DNA of 64,000 bases from an uncultured SAR86 cluster bacterium (lineage in GTDB: Bacteria > Pseudomonadota > Gammaproteobacteria > Magnimaribacterales > D2472). Position 1 is the stretch's first letter; the number at the start of each line of letters is the position of its first letter. Shown here in pieces: positions 47,205-56,818 of the stretch. Position numbers and translations under genes: made by a program. The notes below the pieces were generated by a model that worked only from the letters and a program-made list of their open reading frames with translations, made no database searches and was not told the DNA's origin. The stretch spans positions 62,001 to 126,000 of the forward strand of contig CACOWI010000002.1 of the NCBI GenBank assembly GCA_902630885.1, in the 5' to 3' direction.

Positions 47205-47450
47205 TTGTTTCAAATAGGCTTTCTAGAAATTCTAATAATTCTAATATTGGGTTTGATAATAATTGGCCCCAAAAGACTTCCTGTTGTTGTAAAAACAACA
47301 CTAAAATTTTATAAAAAAATAGAAAATAAATTTAATCTCTTTAAAAAAGATATTGAAGCAGATATTGGTGCTGACGAAATCAAAAAAGATGTTTTTAATG
47401 AGTTGAGAATGGAAGAATTGGATAGAAATAAAGAGCTTGATAATGACTAG
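47205..47450 (+). CDS. tatB: Sec-independent translocase protein TatB
   Basis: Part of the substrate receptor with TatC. The 81 residues begin MFQIGFLEILIILILGLIII, with the key glutamate in the helix (FLEIL), then GPKRLPVVV and a charged helical tail. Start is TTG at 47205, two bases after the tatA stop. Half the usual length (E. coli 171), since the long C-terminal tail is missing. Overlaps tatC. Confidence 0.9.
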   Translation: MFQIGFLEILIILILGLIIIGPKRLPVVVKTTLKFYKKIENKFNLFKKDIEADIGADEIKKDVFNELRMEELDRNKELDND

Positions 47451-48144
47451 AGATTCAATTTCAAATCATCTCCTAGAATTAAGATCAAGATTATTAAAAG
47501 TAATTCTTTTATTTGCTGCATTATCAATATTAGGGATTCCATTCGCTGCTGAAATTTATAACATCGTTGCTGCACCACTTATTGCAACATTGCCCGACGG
47601 AAGCTCAATGATAGCTACTGAGGTTGCATCGCCCTTTATGGCACCTATAAAGCTTGTCATGTATGTTGCTTTGCTATTTTCAATGCCTTGGCTATTTTTT
47701 CAATTATGGATGTTTATTGCGCCTGGATTATATGAAAGTGAAAGGAGATTTACTGCGCCTCTTATGATTTCAACAATCCTTTTATTTTTTTGCGGAGTTA
47801 GTTTTGCTTTTTTTGTTGTATGCCCAATAATATTTAAGTTTTTTGTTGGGATGGCTCCTGACTCAATACAGATAATGACAGATATCAATCAGTATCTGAG
47901 TTTTATATTTAAACTTGTTTTTGCTTTTGGTATAGCATTTGAAATTCCTGTTGCAACAGTTCTTTTAGTTAATAGTGGGATCGTAACGAAATCATCTTTA
48001 ATTTCAGCTAGACCATTCTTAATAATATTATTTCTTGTTATAGGTATGTTACTTACTCCACCTGATGTTTTTTCACAGTTATTCTTAGCAGTCCCAATGT
48101 GGATTTTATTTGAAATAGGTGTATTGCTATCTAAAAATAAATAA
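47443..48144 (+). CDS. tatC: Sec-independent translocase protein TatC
   Basis: Six-helix membrane core of the Tat receptor. I take the ATG at 47443, giving 233 residues beginning MTRDSISNHLLELRSRLL. FIAPGLYESERRF carries the conserved glutamate, and LTPPDVFSQ is the family's late motif. Its stop is one base before the convergent membrane-protein gene ends. Confidence 0.95.
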   Translation: MTRDSISNHLLELRSRLLKVILLFAALSILGIPFAAEIYNIVAAPLIATLPDGSSMIATEVASPFMAPIKLVMYVALLFSMPWLFFQLWMFIAPGLYESERRFTAPLMISTILLFFCGVSFAFFVVCPIIFKFFVGMAPDSIQIMTDINQYLSFIFKLVFAFGIAFEIPVATVLLVNSGIVTKSSLISARPFLIILFLVIGMLLTPPDVFSQLFLAVPMWILFEIGVLLSKNK

Positions 48145-48735
48145 CTACCTATTTAAATTTATAAGCGTTCTATAAAAAAACCATGGCAATAATATCCATG
48201 GCATTTGAGACTGCAGCATTATTGTTCTTTCATTAAATTCAAAAAGAATTGGATTAATGTATGGACCAAGCGGTGATAAGGGAGCCCAAGATAGAGCCTT
48301 TCCTTCAGCCAGTTGATCATGATACAAAAACATTTCTACTAAAATATTTTGACCGATACACCATAATAATAAGACGGCAAAAGCACTCCATTTCCATTTC
48401 ATAAATATGCTTGTATCTTTTCCATGAGAGATCCACATTAACCAAATGCCACCTAAAAGCACTGCTCCAGCATCACCCATTGAATTCATAAGCCAGTTAA
48501 TATTTTTTGGTAACCACATATTAAGATTTTCAGATCTTCTTATATCAACAGGATCTCCATCAACCCATCCAAAGGTAAACCAAAGCTCCCATCCTAATGC
48601 GCAAACTATAAAAGCAATCAAATATAATGTTGGAATCCATCTAGGTAAACTGGATTTGTTTTTAAAATATATGAAGAAAGGCAGAAATACAGCTATGTAT
48701 ACTACTGCAATTACTCTAGCCTCCTCAAAAGACAT
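48145..48735 (-). CDS. Membrane protein of unknown function
   Basis: A 196-residue protein I cannot assign. It has about five hydrophobic segments and many tryptophans (for example GWELWFTFGW, PWILLPWFF), with a conserved-looking NSMGDAGAVLLGG. No signal peptide. It is the last gene of the tkt-to-LOG operon, 3 bases after the LOG gene. Nothing in it suggests a substrate. Confidence 0.7.
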   Translation of the reverse strand: MSFEEARVIAVVYIAVFLPFFIYFKNKSSLPRWIPTLYLIAFIVCALGWELWFTFGWVDGDPVDIRRSENLNMWLPKNINWLMNSMGDAGAVLLGGIWLMWISHGKDTSIFMKWKWSAFAVLLLWCIGQNILVEMFLYHDQLAEGKALSWAPLSPLGPYINPILFEFNERTIMLQSQMPWILLPWFFYRTLINLNR

Positions 48736-48738
48736 TTA

Positions 48739-49320
48739 TTAGAGACCCAGTCTTTCAGTCCAATTATCATCAGATGGTCTCTTGTGGTTAACAATCAACT
48801 CTACCAATTCTTGAGGATCTTCTGAGACTAACAGCTCTTTAAGGTTTGCTGAAGAAATGAATCCTTCTTCAACAGCTTTATCAAACCATTTGAGTAAATG
48901 ATCATAATATCCTTCAGTATTTAAAATGCCTACAGGTTTATTAATTATTCCAAGCTGATTGCTTGCCATTATCTCGGCTAGCTCGTCAAGCGAGCCTACA
49001 CCTCCTGGAAGAACAACAAACGCATCTGATCTAGACATAAATTCATCTTTGCGATCGAGCAGTGTCTCTGTTACTACTATTTCACTAAGTCTTGGATTAG
49101 CTAACTCTAATGCGTGAAGAGATTTTAAAGATATGCCAAGTACTTCAACACCATTATCAAGAGCTGTGTCTGAAATTATCTTCATCAGACCAACATTTCC
49201 TCCACCAAAGACAACATTGATACCTTTCTTTGCTATTGTCTCAGAAACAATCTTTGCTGATTGCGCATATTTAGGATTGTTGCCTTCATGGGCGCCACAA
49301 AAAATTGAAATACTCTTCAT
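48739..49320 (-). CDS. LOG family protein (TIGR00730)
   Basis: Likely a nucleoside 5'-monophosphate phosphoribohydrolase of the LONELY GUY family. The 193 residues start SISIFCGAHEGNNP and have FGGGNVGLM and the catalytic region DRKDEFMSRSDAFVVLPGGVG, where the family's GGxGTxxE reads GGVGSLDE. Natural substrates in bacteria are usually not cytokinins; a nucleotide salvage or damage-control role is possible. Confidence 0.88.
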   Translation of the reverse strand: MKSISIFCGAHEGNNPKYAQSAKIVSETIAKKGINVVFGGGNVGLMKIISDTALDNGVEVLGISLKSLHALELANPRLSEIVVTETLLDRKDEFMSRSDAFVVLPGGVGSLDELAEIMASNQLGIINKPVGILNTEGYYDHLLKWFDKAVEEGFISSANLKELLVSEDPQELVELIVNHKRPSDDNWTERLGL

Positions 49321-49325
49321 ATTAT

Positions 49326-49763
49326 CTAAGCTTTAAAATTAAAAGTTACTGGTCCTTTATTTGTCAAAGATATTTCCATAAAAGCTCCAAATTTTCCCTC
49401 TTTAACATCAGGAAATAATTGTTTAAATTCGCTTACAAATTCATCATACATTAATTTAGCATTTTCTGGCTTTGCAGCTTTATGAAAGCTTGGTTTGTTA
49501 CCCTTGTTTGTAATAGCAGCCAGTGTGAATTGACTAACTATCAAGACTTCTTTGCCAGAATTATTTAAAGGTAATGAGGTTATTCCATTTGGGCCATCAA
49601 GCATACGAAAATTAATTAGCTTATTCGCCATATCCTTTATGTTCTGAGTCAAATCATCTTCCTCAACACATACAAAAATTAAGCATCCATCGTTTATAGA
49701 TGAGTAAATTTCACCATCAATAAATACTTCTGCGCTGGAAACTCTTTGAACAGTTGCTAACAA
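49326..49763 (-). CDS. dtd: D-aminoacyl-tRNA deacylase
   Basis: Removes D-amino acids wrongly attached to tRNA. The 145 residues have VQRVSSAEV near the start, SQFTLAA with its catalytic-site threonine, and the gly-cis-pro motif in TNKGPVTF. Full family length. Sits between fba and the LOG gene with 3- and 5-base gaps. Confidence 0.95.
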   Translation of the reverse strand: MLATVQRVSSAEVFIDGEIYSSINDGCLIFVCVEEDDLTQNIKDMANKLINFRMLDGPNGITSLPLNNSGKEVLIVSQFTLAAITNKGNKPSFHKAAKPENAKLMYDEFVSEFKQLFPDVKEGKFGAFMEISLTNKGPVTFNFKA

Positions 49764-49766
49764 ATC

Positions 49767-50783
49767 TTATCTTTCTTCAAGTTCTTCTTCCCATTCGCCA
49801 AGAGAGGCAAGTTTGTTCATTTCTGCTCTATGGGATAATTCATCTTGAGAAATAAAAACATTTTCTGGCTTACCTCCCCAAGCTTGCAGTGCAGCAGCTT
49901 GAAGAGCTCTTCCGTAAGAGAAGCTTAATTTCCAAGTAAAGCCACCAATCTTGTTCATTGCATCTAGGTGAGCTGTAGCCAAAACATCGGATTGACCTCC
50001 GGATAAGAATGCAATCCCAGGAAGTTCTGAAGGAACATTCTCAATCAAGCATTCTAAAGTTCTTTTTGCAACCTCGTCTATGCTGGCTTGAACATCAGAG
50101 TCTTTGCCTGAAGTAATCATATTTGGTTTAAGAATAGTTCCCTTAATATTTACTCCTTTTTTATCAAGATGTGAAAACAAAGATTTTAAAGAGCGATCAG
50201 TTGCATCATAGCAATCATCAATAGAGTGTTTACCATCCATAAGCACTTCTGGCTCCACTATTGGGACCATTCCATTATCTTGAGCACATTTTGCATAATC
50301 AGCTAGAGCCTGCATGTTCGCATCGATACATTTATCAGTTGGAATTCCGTCGCCAATGTTGATAACAGCCCTCCATTTAGTAAATTTAGCTCCCATAGAA
50401 GAATACTCTTTTAATCTTTCGTCCAGTCCCTCCAATCCAACTGTCACGGTTTCACCAGGACAATCATCAATAGGCTCAAGGCCTTTATCGACCTTAATTC
50501 CAGGTAGAGCATCTTGACTAGTTATTAAATCTCTTAACAAAGTTCCATCTTCAGCTGATTGTCTTATAGTCTCATCAAATAATATTACTCCACCAATATT
50601 GCCTTTCATTCCTTTGGACCTAAAAAGCATTTCTCTGTAATTTCTTCTATTCTCTTCGGTGGACTCGACACCAATGGAATCAAATCTTTTCCCACAAGTT
50701 GGATTGCTTTCATCAGCAGCTAAGATACCTTTGCCACCTGCGACAATATAAGCTGCTATATCTTCAATATTTTTTAGTGACAT
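49767..50783 (-). CDS. fba: Class I fructose-bisphosphate aldolase
   Basis: Cleaves or forms fructose 1,6-bisphosphate by a Schiff-base mechanism. The 338 residues match the animal and plant-type class I family: GILAADESNPTCGKRF, FTKWRAVI, the Schiff-base lysine in GTILKPNMI, and FSYGRALQ. Many gammaproteobacteria have the unrelated zinc-dependent class II enzyme beside pgk; here a class I gene occupies that place. Confidence 0.95.
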   Translation of the reverse strand: MSLKNIEDIAAYIVAGGKGILAADESNPTCGKRFDSIGVESTEENRRNYREMLFRSKGMKGNIGGVILFDETIRQSAEDGTLLRDLITSQDALPGIKVDKGLEPIDDCPGETVTVGLEGLDERLKEYSSMGAKFTKWRAVINIGDGIPTDKCIDANMQALADYAKCAQDNGMVPIVEPEVLMDGKHSIDDCYDATDRSLKSLFSHLDKKGVNIKGTILKPNMITSGKDSDVQASIDEVAKRTLECLIENVPSELPGIAFLSGGQSDVLATAHLDAMNKIGGFTWKLSFSYGRALQAAALQAWGGKPENVFISQDELSHRAEMNKLASLGEWEEELEER

Positions 50784-50794
50784 AAATTAACTCC

Positions 50795-51940
50795 CTATTT
50801 TTTTGAATTTAGAGCTTCAATAGAGGGTAAAGTTTTACCCTCCATGAATTCTAAAAAGGCGCCTCCGCCTGTAGAACAATATGATACATCATCTGGTTTA
50901 ATATATTTATTTATTGCCGACAATGTTTCGCCACCTCCAGCAAGAGAAAAAGCATTAGACTCAGCAATTTCTTCAGAAAGTTCTTTTGTACCATTTTCAA
51001 ATAAAGGATTTTCAAATACGCCCATGGGTCCATTCCAAAGAATAGTCTTAGCATTATTAATCAAAGTCTTTGTCTCCTGCTCTAGGTATAAGTCTAAAAT
51101 CATTTCATCATTACCAATATCGCTGATTGAAGTTTCTTTTATATCTTCTCCTTCAAAAGTCTTAGATGTTAATACTCTATTAGGTAGTATGATTTTGCCT
51201 TTATCCAAGATACTCTTTGCTATTTCTAGCATTGATTCTTCAGTTAGTGAGTTTCCAATATTTAAACCTGAAGACTTTATAAAAGTATTTGCAATACCTC
51301 CACCTACCACAATATGATCTGCGACTTCATTAATATGCTTTATGAGCTCAAGTTTCGTAGAAACTTTTGCGCCACCAATGATGGCTAGATAAGGTCTTTC
51401 ATATTTTCTAAGTGCTTGCGACAAAAAATTCTCTTCTTTTTCTAGCAATAGTCCTGAACAAGCTATTGGAGCATTTATTATTGCTGCATGAGTCGATGCC
51501 TGTTCTCTGTGTGCAGTCCCAAAAGCATCAAAAACGTATATATCTCCAAGAGATCCTAATTTCTTACCTAACTCTTGAGAGTTCTCTTTTTCTCCTTTAA
51601 AGAATCTTATATTTTCTAAAACTTGAATATTTGATGATGAATTAAAAATTTCACTAGATTCTAATGTATCAATAAGTTCAACATCCATGTTTATGATTTT
51701 GCTTAGTTCATTTGCAACAGGTTTAAGTGAAAACTCTTCTTCAAAATTTCCTTCAATGGGCCTACCCAAGTGACTTATTAAAAGAACTTTTGCATTATTT
51801 TTAAGTGCGTGTTCAATAGTTGATAAACATGCCTTAATTCTTGTTGAATCAAGAACATCTCCGTTTTTAATTGGAACATTCATATCGACTCTAATGACTA
51901 AGTTTTTATTATTAAGATCTAATGAAGATAGATTAATCAT
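50795..51940 (-). CDS. pgk: Phosphoglycerate kinase
   Basis: Interconverts 1,3-bisphosphoglycerate and 3-phosphoglycerate with ATP. The 381 residues open with VIRVDMNVPIKNG, and show SHLGRP, the hinge region AIIGGAKVSTKLE, and the nucleotide-binding GGGETLSAI with the C-terminal CSTGGGAFLE. Overlaps tkt by 8 bases. The gap/epd gene that often lies between tkt and pgk is missing. Confidence 0.97.
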   Translation of the reverse strand: MINLSSLDLNNKNLVIRVDMNVPIKNGDVLDSTRIKACLSTIEHALKNNAKVLLISHLGRPIEGNFEEEFSLKPVANELSKIINMDVELIDTLESSEIFNSSSNIQVLENIRFFKGEKENSQELGKKLGSLGDIYVFDAFGTAHREQASTHAAIINAPIACSGLLLEKEENFLSQALRKYERPYLAIIGGAKVSTKLELIKHINEVADHIVVGGGIANTFIKSSGLNIGNSLTEESMLEIAKSILDKGKIILPNRVLTSKTFEGEDIKETSISDIGNDEMILDLYLEQETKTLINNAKTILWNGPMGVFENPLFENGTKELSEEIAESNAFSLAGGGETLSAINKYIKPDDVSYCSTGGGAFLEFMEGKTLPSIEALNSKK

Positions 51941-53921
51941 TTAGTAATGATTTAGCTGAATTAACAACATTTTCAGTATTAAATCCAAAATGCTCAAGTA
52001 ATTCACTGCCAGGAGCAGATTCTCCAAAACTCTCTATTCCAATTACTTTATCTTTTCTGTCTAAAATCCTGTACCAAGAGTTGGGATGACTACACTCAAC
52101 AACAAGTATTGGTTTATCAGGATTTATTATTGAAGTCTGGAATTTTTCTGATTGCTGTAAAAATACATCTAGAGAGGGCATTGATACAACATTCGCACAA
52201 ATAGAGTTATTTTTTAATTCTTTTGCAGCATCTATGACCAATTGAACCTCGCTTCCTGATGCAATGAGCGTAATATCAGGGTTATCACTTTCATCAATAA
52301 GATAGCCTCCCTTGTTAATCAACGACAATTGATCTTCAGTCCTTGATATTGCAGAAGTTCCTTGTCTGCTGAAAATTAAACAGGTTGGTGTTTTTTTTGA
52401 TTTTACTGCCTCTTTCCATGCTACTGCAGTTTCTACAAGATCTGCTGGTCTCCAGCTGTTTAAATTTGGAGTTGATCTCAGAGTAACCATATGTTCTATT
52501 GGTTGATGGGTTGGCCCATCTTCGCCCAATGCTACAGAGTCATGTGTATATACAAAAATACTTGGTATCCCCATTAGGGCTGATAATCTTACTGCATTTC
52601 TGGCATAGTCTGTAAAAACCAAGAAGGTGGCGCCATATGGTTTTATACCTCCATGAAGAACCATTCCATTCATGATTGCAGACATTCCAAATTCTCTAAC
52701 ACCATAGTTAATATGATTGCCTGAGGGATTTTCGTTTGAAAAAGCAGAGCTGGATGACGAAAAAGTATTGTTTGATGGAGTTAAATCAGCAGATCCGCCA
52801 ACTAGTTCTGGTAATTCTTTTACAAAAAAATCAAGACATGCTTTTGAGCACTTTCTTGTAGCCATTGAAGTATTATTTCCGTCACATTCTGATAAAAAGG
52901 CTTTAAAACTATTCTCAAAATTATCAGGTAAGTCGCCTTTAATTCTTCTTTGAAGTTCAGATGATTTATCAGGATATTTCTTATCATAACTTTTAATTAA
53001 ATTATCCCAATCCGAATTCAAGGCAGAGCCTTTTTTTGTTGAATCCCAAAAATCATATACTTCTTTGGGAATTTCAAATGCATCATAATCCCAGTTTAAA
53101 GCTTCTCGTGTTTTTATAACTTCTTCCTCTCCTAGTGCTGCTCCATGAACATTAGCAGTTCCTGACTTATTAGGAGAGCCAAAACCAATTGTTGTTTTAC
53201 AAAAAATCATCGTCGGTTTATTTGTTTCACTTTTTGCATCAATAATAGCTTTATCAATTTCTTCAATATTGTGACCGTCAACACAAATAGTTTGCCAGCC
53301 ATAACTGTCAAACCTTTTCACAGAATCATCAGTGAACCAGTTTTCAATCTCACCATCGATTGAGATTCCATTTTGATCGTAAAAACAAATTAATTTTCCT
53401 AAATTATGTGTACTAGCAAATGAACAGGCCTCATGTGAAATTCCTTCCATAAGACAGCCATCACCAAGAAAAACGTAAGTATTATGGTCAATAGGTTTTA
53501 TATCTTCTTCATTAAATTCAGCTGCCAATATTTTTTCTGAGATTGCCATTCCAATAGCATTAGCAATTCCTTGTCCTAAGGGTCCTGTAGTTGTTTCAAC
53601 ACCAATATCTATGTCGTATTCAGGGTGTCCTGGGGTTTTTGACTTTAACTGTCTAAAATCTTTCAAGTCATCAATTGTAAGTTTGTATCCCGTTAAATGA
53701 AGCAAACTATACAAAAGCATTGATCCATGTCCATTTGATAAAACGAATCTATCTCTATTAAACCAGTGAGGATTTGATGGATTGTGATTTAAATGTTTAC
53801 TCCATAATGCCGTAGCAATCTCTGCCATTCCCATTGGCATTCCTGGATGACCAGATTTAGCTTTCTCAACAGCATCAATGGACAGAAATCTTAAAGCGTT
53901 TGTAGGAACTGTATGCTGCAA
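51933..53921 (-). CDS. tkt: Transketolase
   Basis: Thiamine-diphosphate enzyme moving two-carbon units among sugar phosphates. I start it at TTG 53921, 662 residues: GGGGAG (53928-53933, minus) lies 6 bases before this codon, the length equals E. coli TktA, and the extra 43 codons of the longer frame lack family similarity. KSGHPGMPMGMA, the ThDP motif GDGCLMEG and HDSVALGEDGPTHQP are present. First gene of the tkt-pgk-fba-dtd-LOG operon. Confidence 0.95.
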   Translation of the reverse strand: MQHTVPTNALRFLSIDAVEKAKSGHPGMPMGMAEIATALWSKHLNHNPSNPHWFNRDRFVLSNGHGSMLLYSLLHLTGYKLTIDDLKDFRQLKSKTPGHPEYDIDIGVETTTGPLGQGIANAIGMAISEKILAAEFNEEDIKPIDHNTYVFLGDGCLMEGISHEACSFASTHNLGKLICFYDQNGISIDGEIENWFTDDSVKRFDSYGWQTICVDGHNIEEIDKAIIDAKSETNKPTMIFCKTTIGFGSPNKSGTANVHGAALGEEEVIKTREALNWDYDAFEIPKEVYDFWDSTKKGSALNSDWDNLIKSYDKKYPDKSSELQRRIKGDLPDNFENSFKAFLSECDGNNTSMATRKCSKACLDFFVKELPELVGGSADLTPSNNTFSSSSSAFSNENPSGNHINYGVREFGMSAIMNGMVLHGGIKPYGATFLVFTDYARNAVRLSALMGIPSIFVYTHDSVALGEDGPTHQPIEHMVTLRSTPNLNSWRPADLVETAVAWKEAVKSKKTPTCLIFSRQGTSAISRTEDQLSLINKGGYLIDESDNPDITLIASGSEVQLVIDAAKELKNNSICANVVSMPSLDVFLQQSEKFQTSIINPDKPILVVECSHPNSWYRILDRKDKVIGIESFGESAPGSELLEHFGFNTENVVNSAKSLLND

Positions 53922-54052
53922 ATGTATCTCCCCATTAGATAAAATGATAATAATATTTTTGTAATAAAAAGCATAGACATAATTTAAGTTTTTCATATTT
54001 TTTGATATAAAATACACATATTGTGATCTCAATTCTTTTTTAGTGCTCAATC

Positions 54053-54088
54053 TATAAAATAATTCTTCACAGTTATATTTCAGGGAGA
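54053..54088 (+). promoter_or_regulatory. metK promoter region and ribosome binding site
   Basis: TATAAA/TAAAAT (54053-54060) is a plausible -10 box, and AGGGAGA (54082-54088) is a strong Shine-Dalgarno sequence 6 bases before ATG 54095. The 173 bases between tkt and metK contain no other structure I can support; in particular I see no SAM riboswitch. Confidence 0.45.
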
Positions 54089-54094
54089 GAAAAC

Positions 54095-55249
54095 ATGAGT
54101 TATATATTTACTTCAGAATCTGTTTCGGCAGGACATCCAGATAAAGTCTGTGATCAGATTTCAGATGCCGTTTTGGATGCATACTTAGCAGAAGATCCAA
54201 ATAGCAGAGTTGCATGCGAAACTATGATTAAAAATAATATGGTTTTCATTGCCGGTGAAATAACTTCTACAGGGAGTCCTGATTTAGAGCCAGTAGTAAG
54301 AAAAACTATAAAAGATATTGGATACGATACCGATGAGTACGGTTTTAATGGAGACACTTGTGAGTTTACAAACCTAGTTTTTGAACAGTCTCCAGATATT
54401 TCTCAAGGAGTAACTGAAGGAGAGGGTGAGAATCTTGAACAAGGTGCTGGAGATCAAGGTCTCATGTTTGGATATGCATGCACAGAAACTGAATCGCTTA
54501 TGCCTCTTCCAATTGATTTGTCTCACAGATTAGTTCGACAACAAGCAGAAGTTATGAAAAGTAACGGTCTTTCATGGCTAAGACCTGATGCAAAAAGTCA
54601 GGTAAGTGTTATTTATTCAGATGATGGTAAAACAATAGAAGGTCTTTCTGCAATTGTACTTTCTACTCAACATGATGAAGATGTATCGCAAGATGAAATT
54701 AAAGAAGGCGTCATGGAAAATATTATTAAACCAATAGTTCCTCAAGAGTGGATACTGGATTCAACAAATATATACATTAATCCAACTGGTAAATTTGTAA
54801 TTGGTGGTCCAGTCGGTGATTGTGGTCTTACAGGTAGAAAAATTATTGTAGACACATACGGTGGAATGGCTAGGCATGGAGGTGGAGCATTTTCAGGAAA
54901 GGATCCATCAAAAGTCGACAGATCTGCGGCATATGCTTCAAGATATGTTGCTAAAAATATAGTTGCAGCTGGTTTAGCAGATTATTGCGAAATTCAAGTT
55001 TCCTATGCAATTGGAGTAGCTAAGCCTACATCTATTAATGTGAATACATTTGACAGCGAGAAAATATCAAAAGAAGCTATCGAAAAAATAGTTGAAGAAA
55101 CATTTGATCTTAGACCCAAAAGTCTTATAAACATGCTTGATCTTAAAAAGCCTATCTATCTTCCAACCGCGGCTTATGGTCATTTTGGAAGAACTGATAT
55201 AAATCTTTCGTGGGAAAATGTAGATAAAGCATCGGAAATTTCACAATAA
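54095..55249 (+). CDS. metK: S-adenosylmethionine synthase
   Basis: Makes SAM from methionine and ATP. The 384 residues start with [18 protein letters not shown] and contain the family motifs [12 protein letters not shown] and [16 protein letters not shown]. Full length. ahcY follows 17 bases later, so synthesis of SAM and removal of its product SAH are co-transcribed. Confidence 0.98.
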   Translation: MSYIFTSESVSAGHPDKVCDQISDAVLDAYLAEDPNSRVACETMIKNNMVFIAGEITSTGSPDLEPVVRKTIKDIGYDTDEYGFNGDTCEFTNLVFEQSPDISQGVTEGEGENLEQGAGDQGLMFGYACTETESLMPLPIDLSHRLVRQQAEVMKSNGLSWLRPDAKSQVSVIYSDDGKTIEGLSAIVLSTQHDEDVSQDEIKEGVMENIIKPIVPQEWILDSTNIYINPTGKFVIGGPVGDCGLTGRKIIVDTYGGMARHGGGAFSGKDPSKVDRSAAYASRYVAKNIVAAGLADYCEIQVSYAIGVAKPTSINVNTFDSEKISKEAIEKIVEETFDLRPKSLINMLDLKKPIYLPTAAYGHFGRTDINLSWENVDKASEISQ

Positions 55250-55266
55250 AAAATAAGGAAATTAAT

Positions 55267-56661
55267 ATGGAAAATGATTATAAAGTAGCTGATATTAAAC
55301 TTGCTGAGTTTGGAAGAAGAGAAATATCTCTTGCAGAAAATGAAATGCCAGCTTTAATGGCTTTAAGAGATAAATACAGAAACGAGCAACCTTTGGCAGG
55401 CGCCAAAATTATGGGGTGCATTCATATGACTATCCAAACTGCTGTATTAATGGAAACATTGCTTGATCTTGGAGCAGAGTTAAGATGGTCATCTTGTAAT
55501 ATATTCTCAACACAAGATCATGCTGCTGCGGCAATGGCTGCAAAAGGAGTTCCTGTGTTTGCGTGGAAAGGTGAAACTGAAGAAGAGTATGAATGGTGCA
55601 TAGAGCAAACCATATGCAAAGATGGTAAACCTTGGGATGCAAATATGATTCTCGATGATGGAAGTGACCTGACATCAATGGTTCATGCAAAGTTTCCTGA
55701 TATGTTAGAGACTATTCATGGTGTTTCTGAAGAGACAACAACAGGCGTGCATAGACTTAAAGAAATGCTTGAAAAAGGAGAGCTAAAAATTCCTGCGATT
55801 AATGTAAATGACTCTGTAACAAAGGCAAAAAATGATAATAAATATGGATGTAGGCATAGTCTCAATGACGCGCTTAAAAGAGGAACAGATATGTTGCTCT
55901 CAGGCAAAAAAGGACTAGTAATTGGTTATGGTGATGTTGGAAAAGGATCAGCAGCCAGTTTAGCTCAAGAAGGTATGATAGTGAGTGTTGTAGAGTCAGA
56001 TCCAATCTGTGCAATGCAAGCATGCATGGATGGATTCGCAGTCGTTTCGTGTTACAAAAATGGTGTTGTAACAAGAGATCCTAAAGATATAAATATGGAT
56101 GTTATGGGTGATACAGACTTAATTGTCACTACTACTGGTAATGTGAATGTATGTGATTCTGCAATGATAAGTACTCTTAAGAATACTGCAGTTGTTTGTA
56201 ATATCGGACATTTTGATAATGAAATAGATACTGCTTATATGAGAGAGAACTATTACTGGGATGAAATTAAACCTCAGGTTCATAGAGTATTTAGAGATAC
56301 AGCGCCTGATGGAACTCCAGATTTATCTAGCAAAAATTATATAATTTTGCTTGCTGAAGGTAGACTGGTAAATCTTGGAAATGCAACAGGTCATCCAAGC
56401 AGAATAATGGATGGATCTTTTGCTAACCAGGTTCTTGCTCAAATTCATTTATACAAGCAAGGTTTTGCAAATGTAAATGATGCTGATAAAAAAGCAGAAA
56501 TGTTAACTGTTGAAGTTTTACCAAAAAAACTTGATGAAGAGGTTGCCAGCCTCATGGTTGAAGGTTTTGGAGGAACAGTAACTCAACTTACTAAAGAACA
56601 AGCAGATTATATTAATGTTCCGCAAGAAGGGCCTTTTAAAGAGGAAACATATAAATACTAA
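55267..56661 (+). CDS. ahcY: Adenosylhomocysteinase
   Basis: Hydrolyses S-adenosylhomocysteine to adenosine and homocysteine, using bound NAD. The 464 residues start with [12 protein letters not shown] and include [35 protein letters not shown], the NAD-binding [12 protein letters not shown] and the C-terminal tyrosine tail. AAGGA precedes the ATG. No SAH riboswitch fits in the 17-base gap. Confidence 0.98.
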   Translation: MENDYKVADIKLAEFGRREISLAENEMPALMALRDKYRNEQPLAGAKIMGCIHMTIQTAVLMETLLDLGAELRWSSCNIFSTQDHAAAAMAAKGVPVFAWKGETEEEYEWCIEQTICKDGKPWDANMILDDGSDLTSMVHAKFPDMLETIHGVSEETTTGVHRLKEMLEKGELKIPAINVNDSVTKAKNDNKYGCRHSLNDALKRGTDMLLSGKKGLVIGYGDVGKGSAASLAQEGMIVSVVESDPICAMQACMDGFAVVSCYKNGVVTRDPKDINMDVMGDTDLIVTTTGNVNVCDSAMISTLKNTAVVCNIGHFDNEIDTAYMRENYYWDEIKPQVHRVFRDTAPDGTPDLSSKNYIILLAEGRLVNLGNATGHPSRIMDGSFANQVLAQIHLYKQGFANVNDADKKAEMLTVEVLPKKLDEEVASLMVEGFGGTVTQLTKEQADYINVPQEGPFKEETYKY

Positions 56662-56707
56662 AAACCTTTTATATCAATTTAAATAATTTAAATTCATAAT
56701 ACTATTT

Positions 56708-56788
56708 ATGAATTTCAAAAAAATTTTTAGTTTAATTGTATTTTTACTTTTAACTGGATGCGGTGTAAAAGGTCCTCTAATCTTCTAA
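56708..56788 (+). CDS. lptM: LptM-like small lipoprotein
   Basis: A 26-residue frame that ends in LLLTGCGVKGPLIF: a lipoprotein signal and lipobox cysteine followed by the near-invariant GxKGPL of LptM (YifL), the small partner of the LptDE lipopolysaccharide translocon. It lies just upstream of dapF, its usual neighbourhood, but lysA, normally between them, is absent. The protein is tiny compared with E. coli (67 residues), keeping only the conserved N-terminus. Confidence 0.85.
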   Translation: MNFKKIFSLIVFLLLTGCGVKGPLIF

Positions 56789-56818
56789 AAATCATATTTT
56801 TAGTAAATGAGGTAAATC

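Noticed and set aside
51933-54050. Longer transketolase starting at 54050
   Set aside because: The added 43 residues have no family similarity. A TTG at 53921 with a GGGGAG ribosome binding site gives the normal length.
53922-54094. SAM- or SAH-sensing riboswitch before metK-ahcY
   Set aside because: The 173-base gap has no stable hairpins or conserved aptamer core, and the metK-ahcY gap is only 17 bases.
55430-56074. Three minus-strand frames inside ahcY
   Set aside because: Low-complexity histidine/leucine-rich products typical of antisense reading through a conserved gene.
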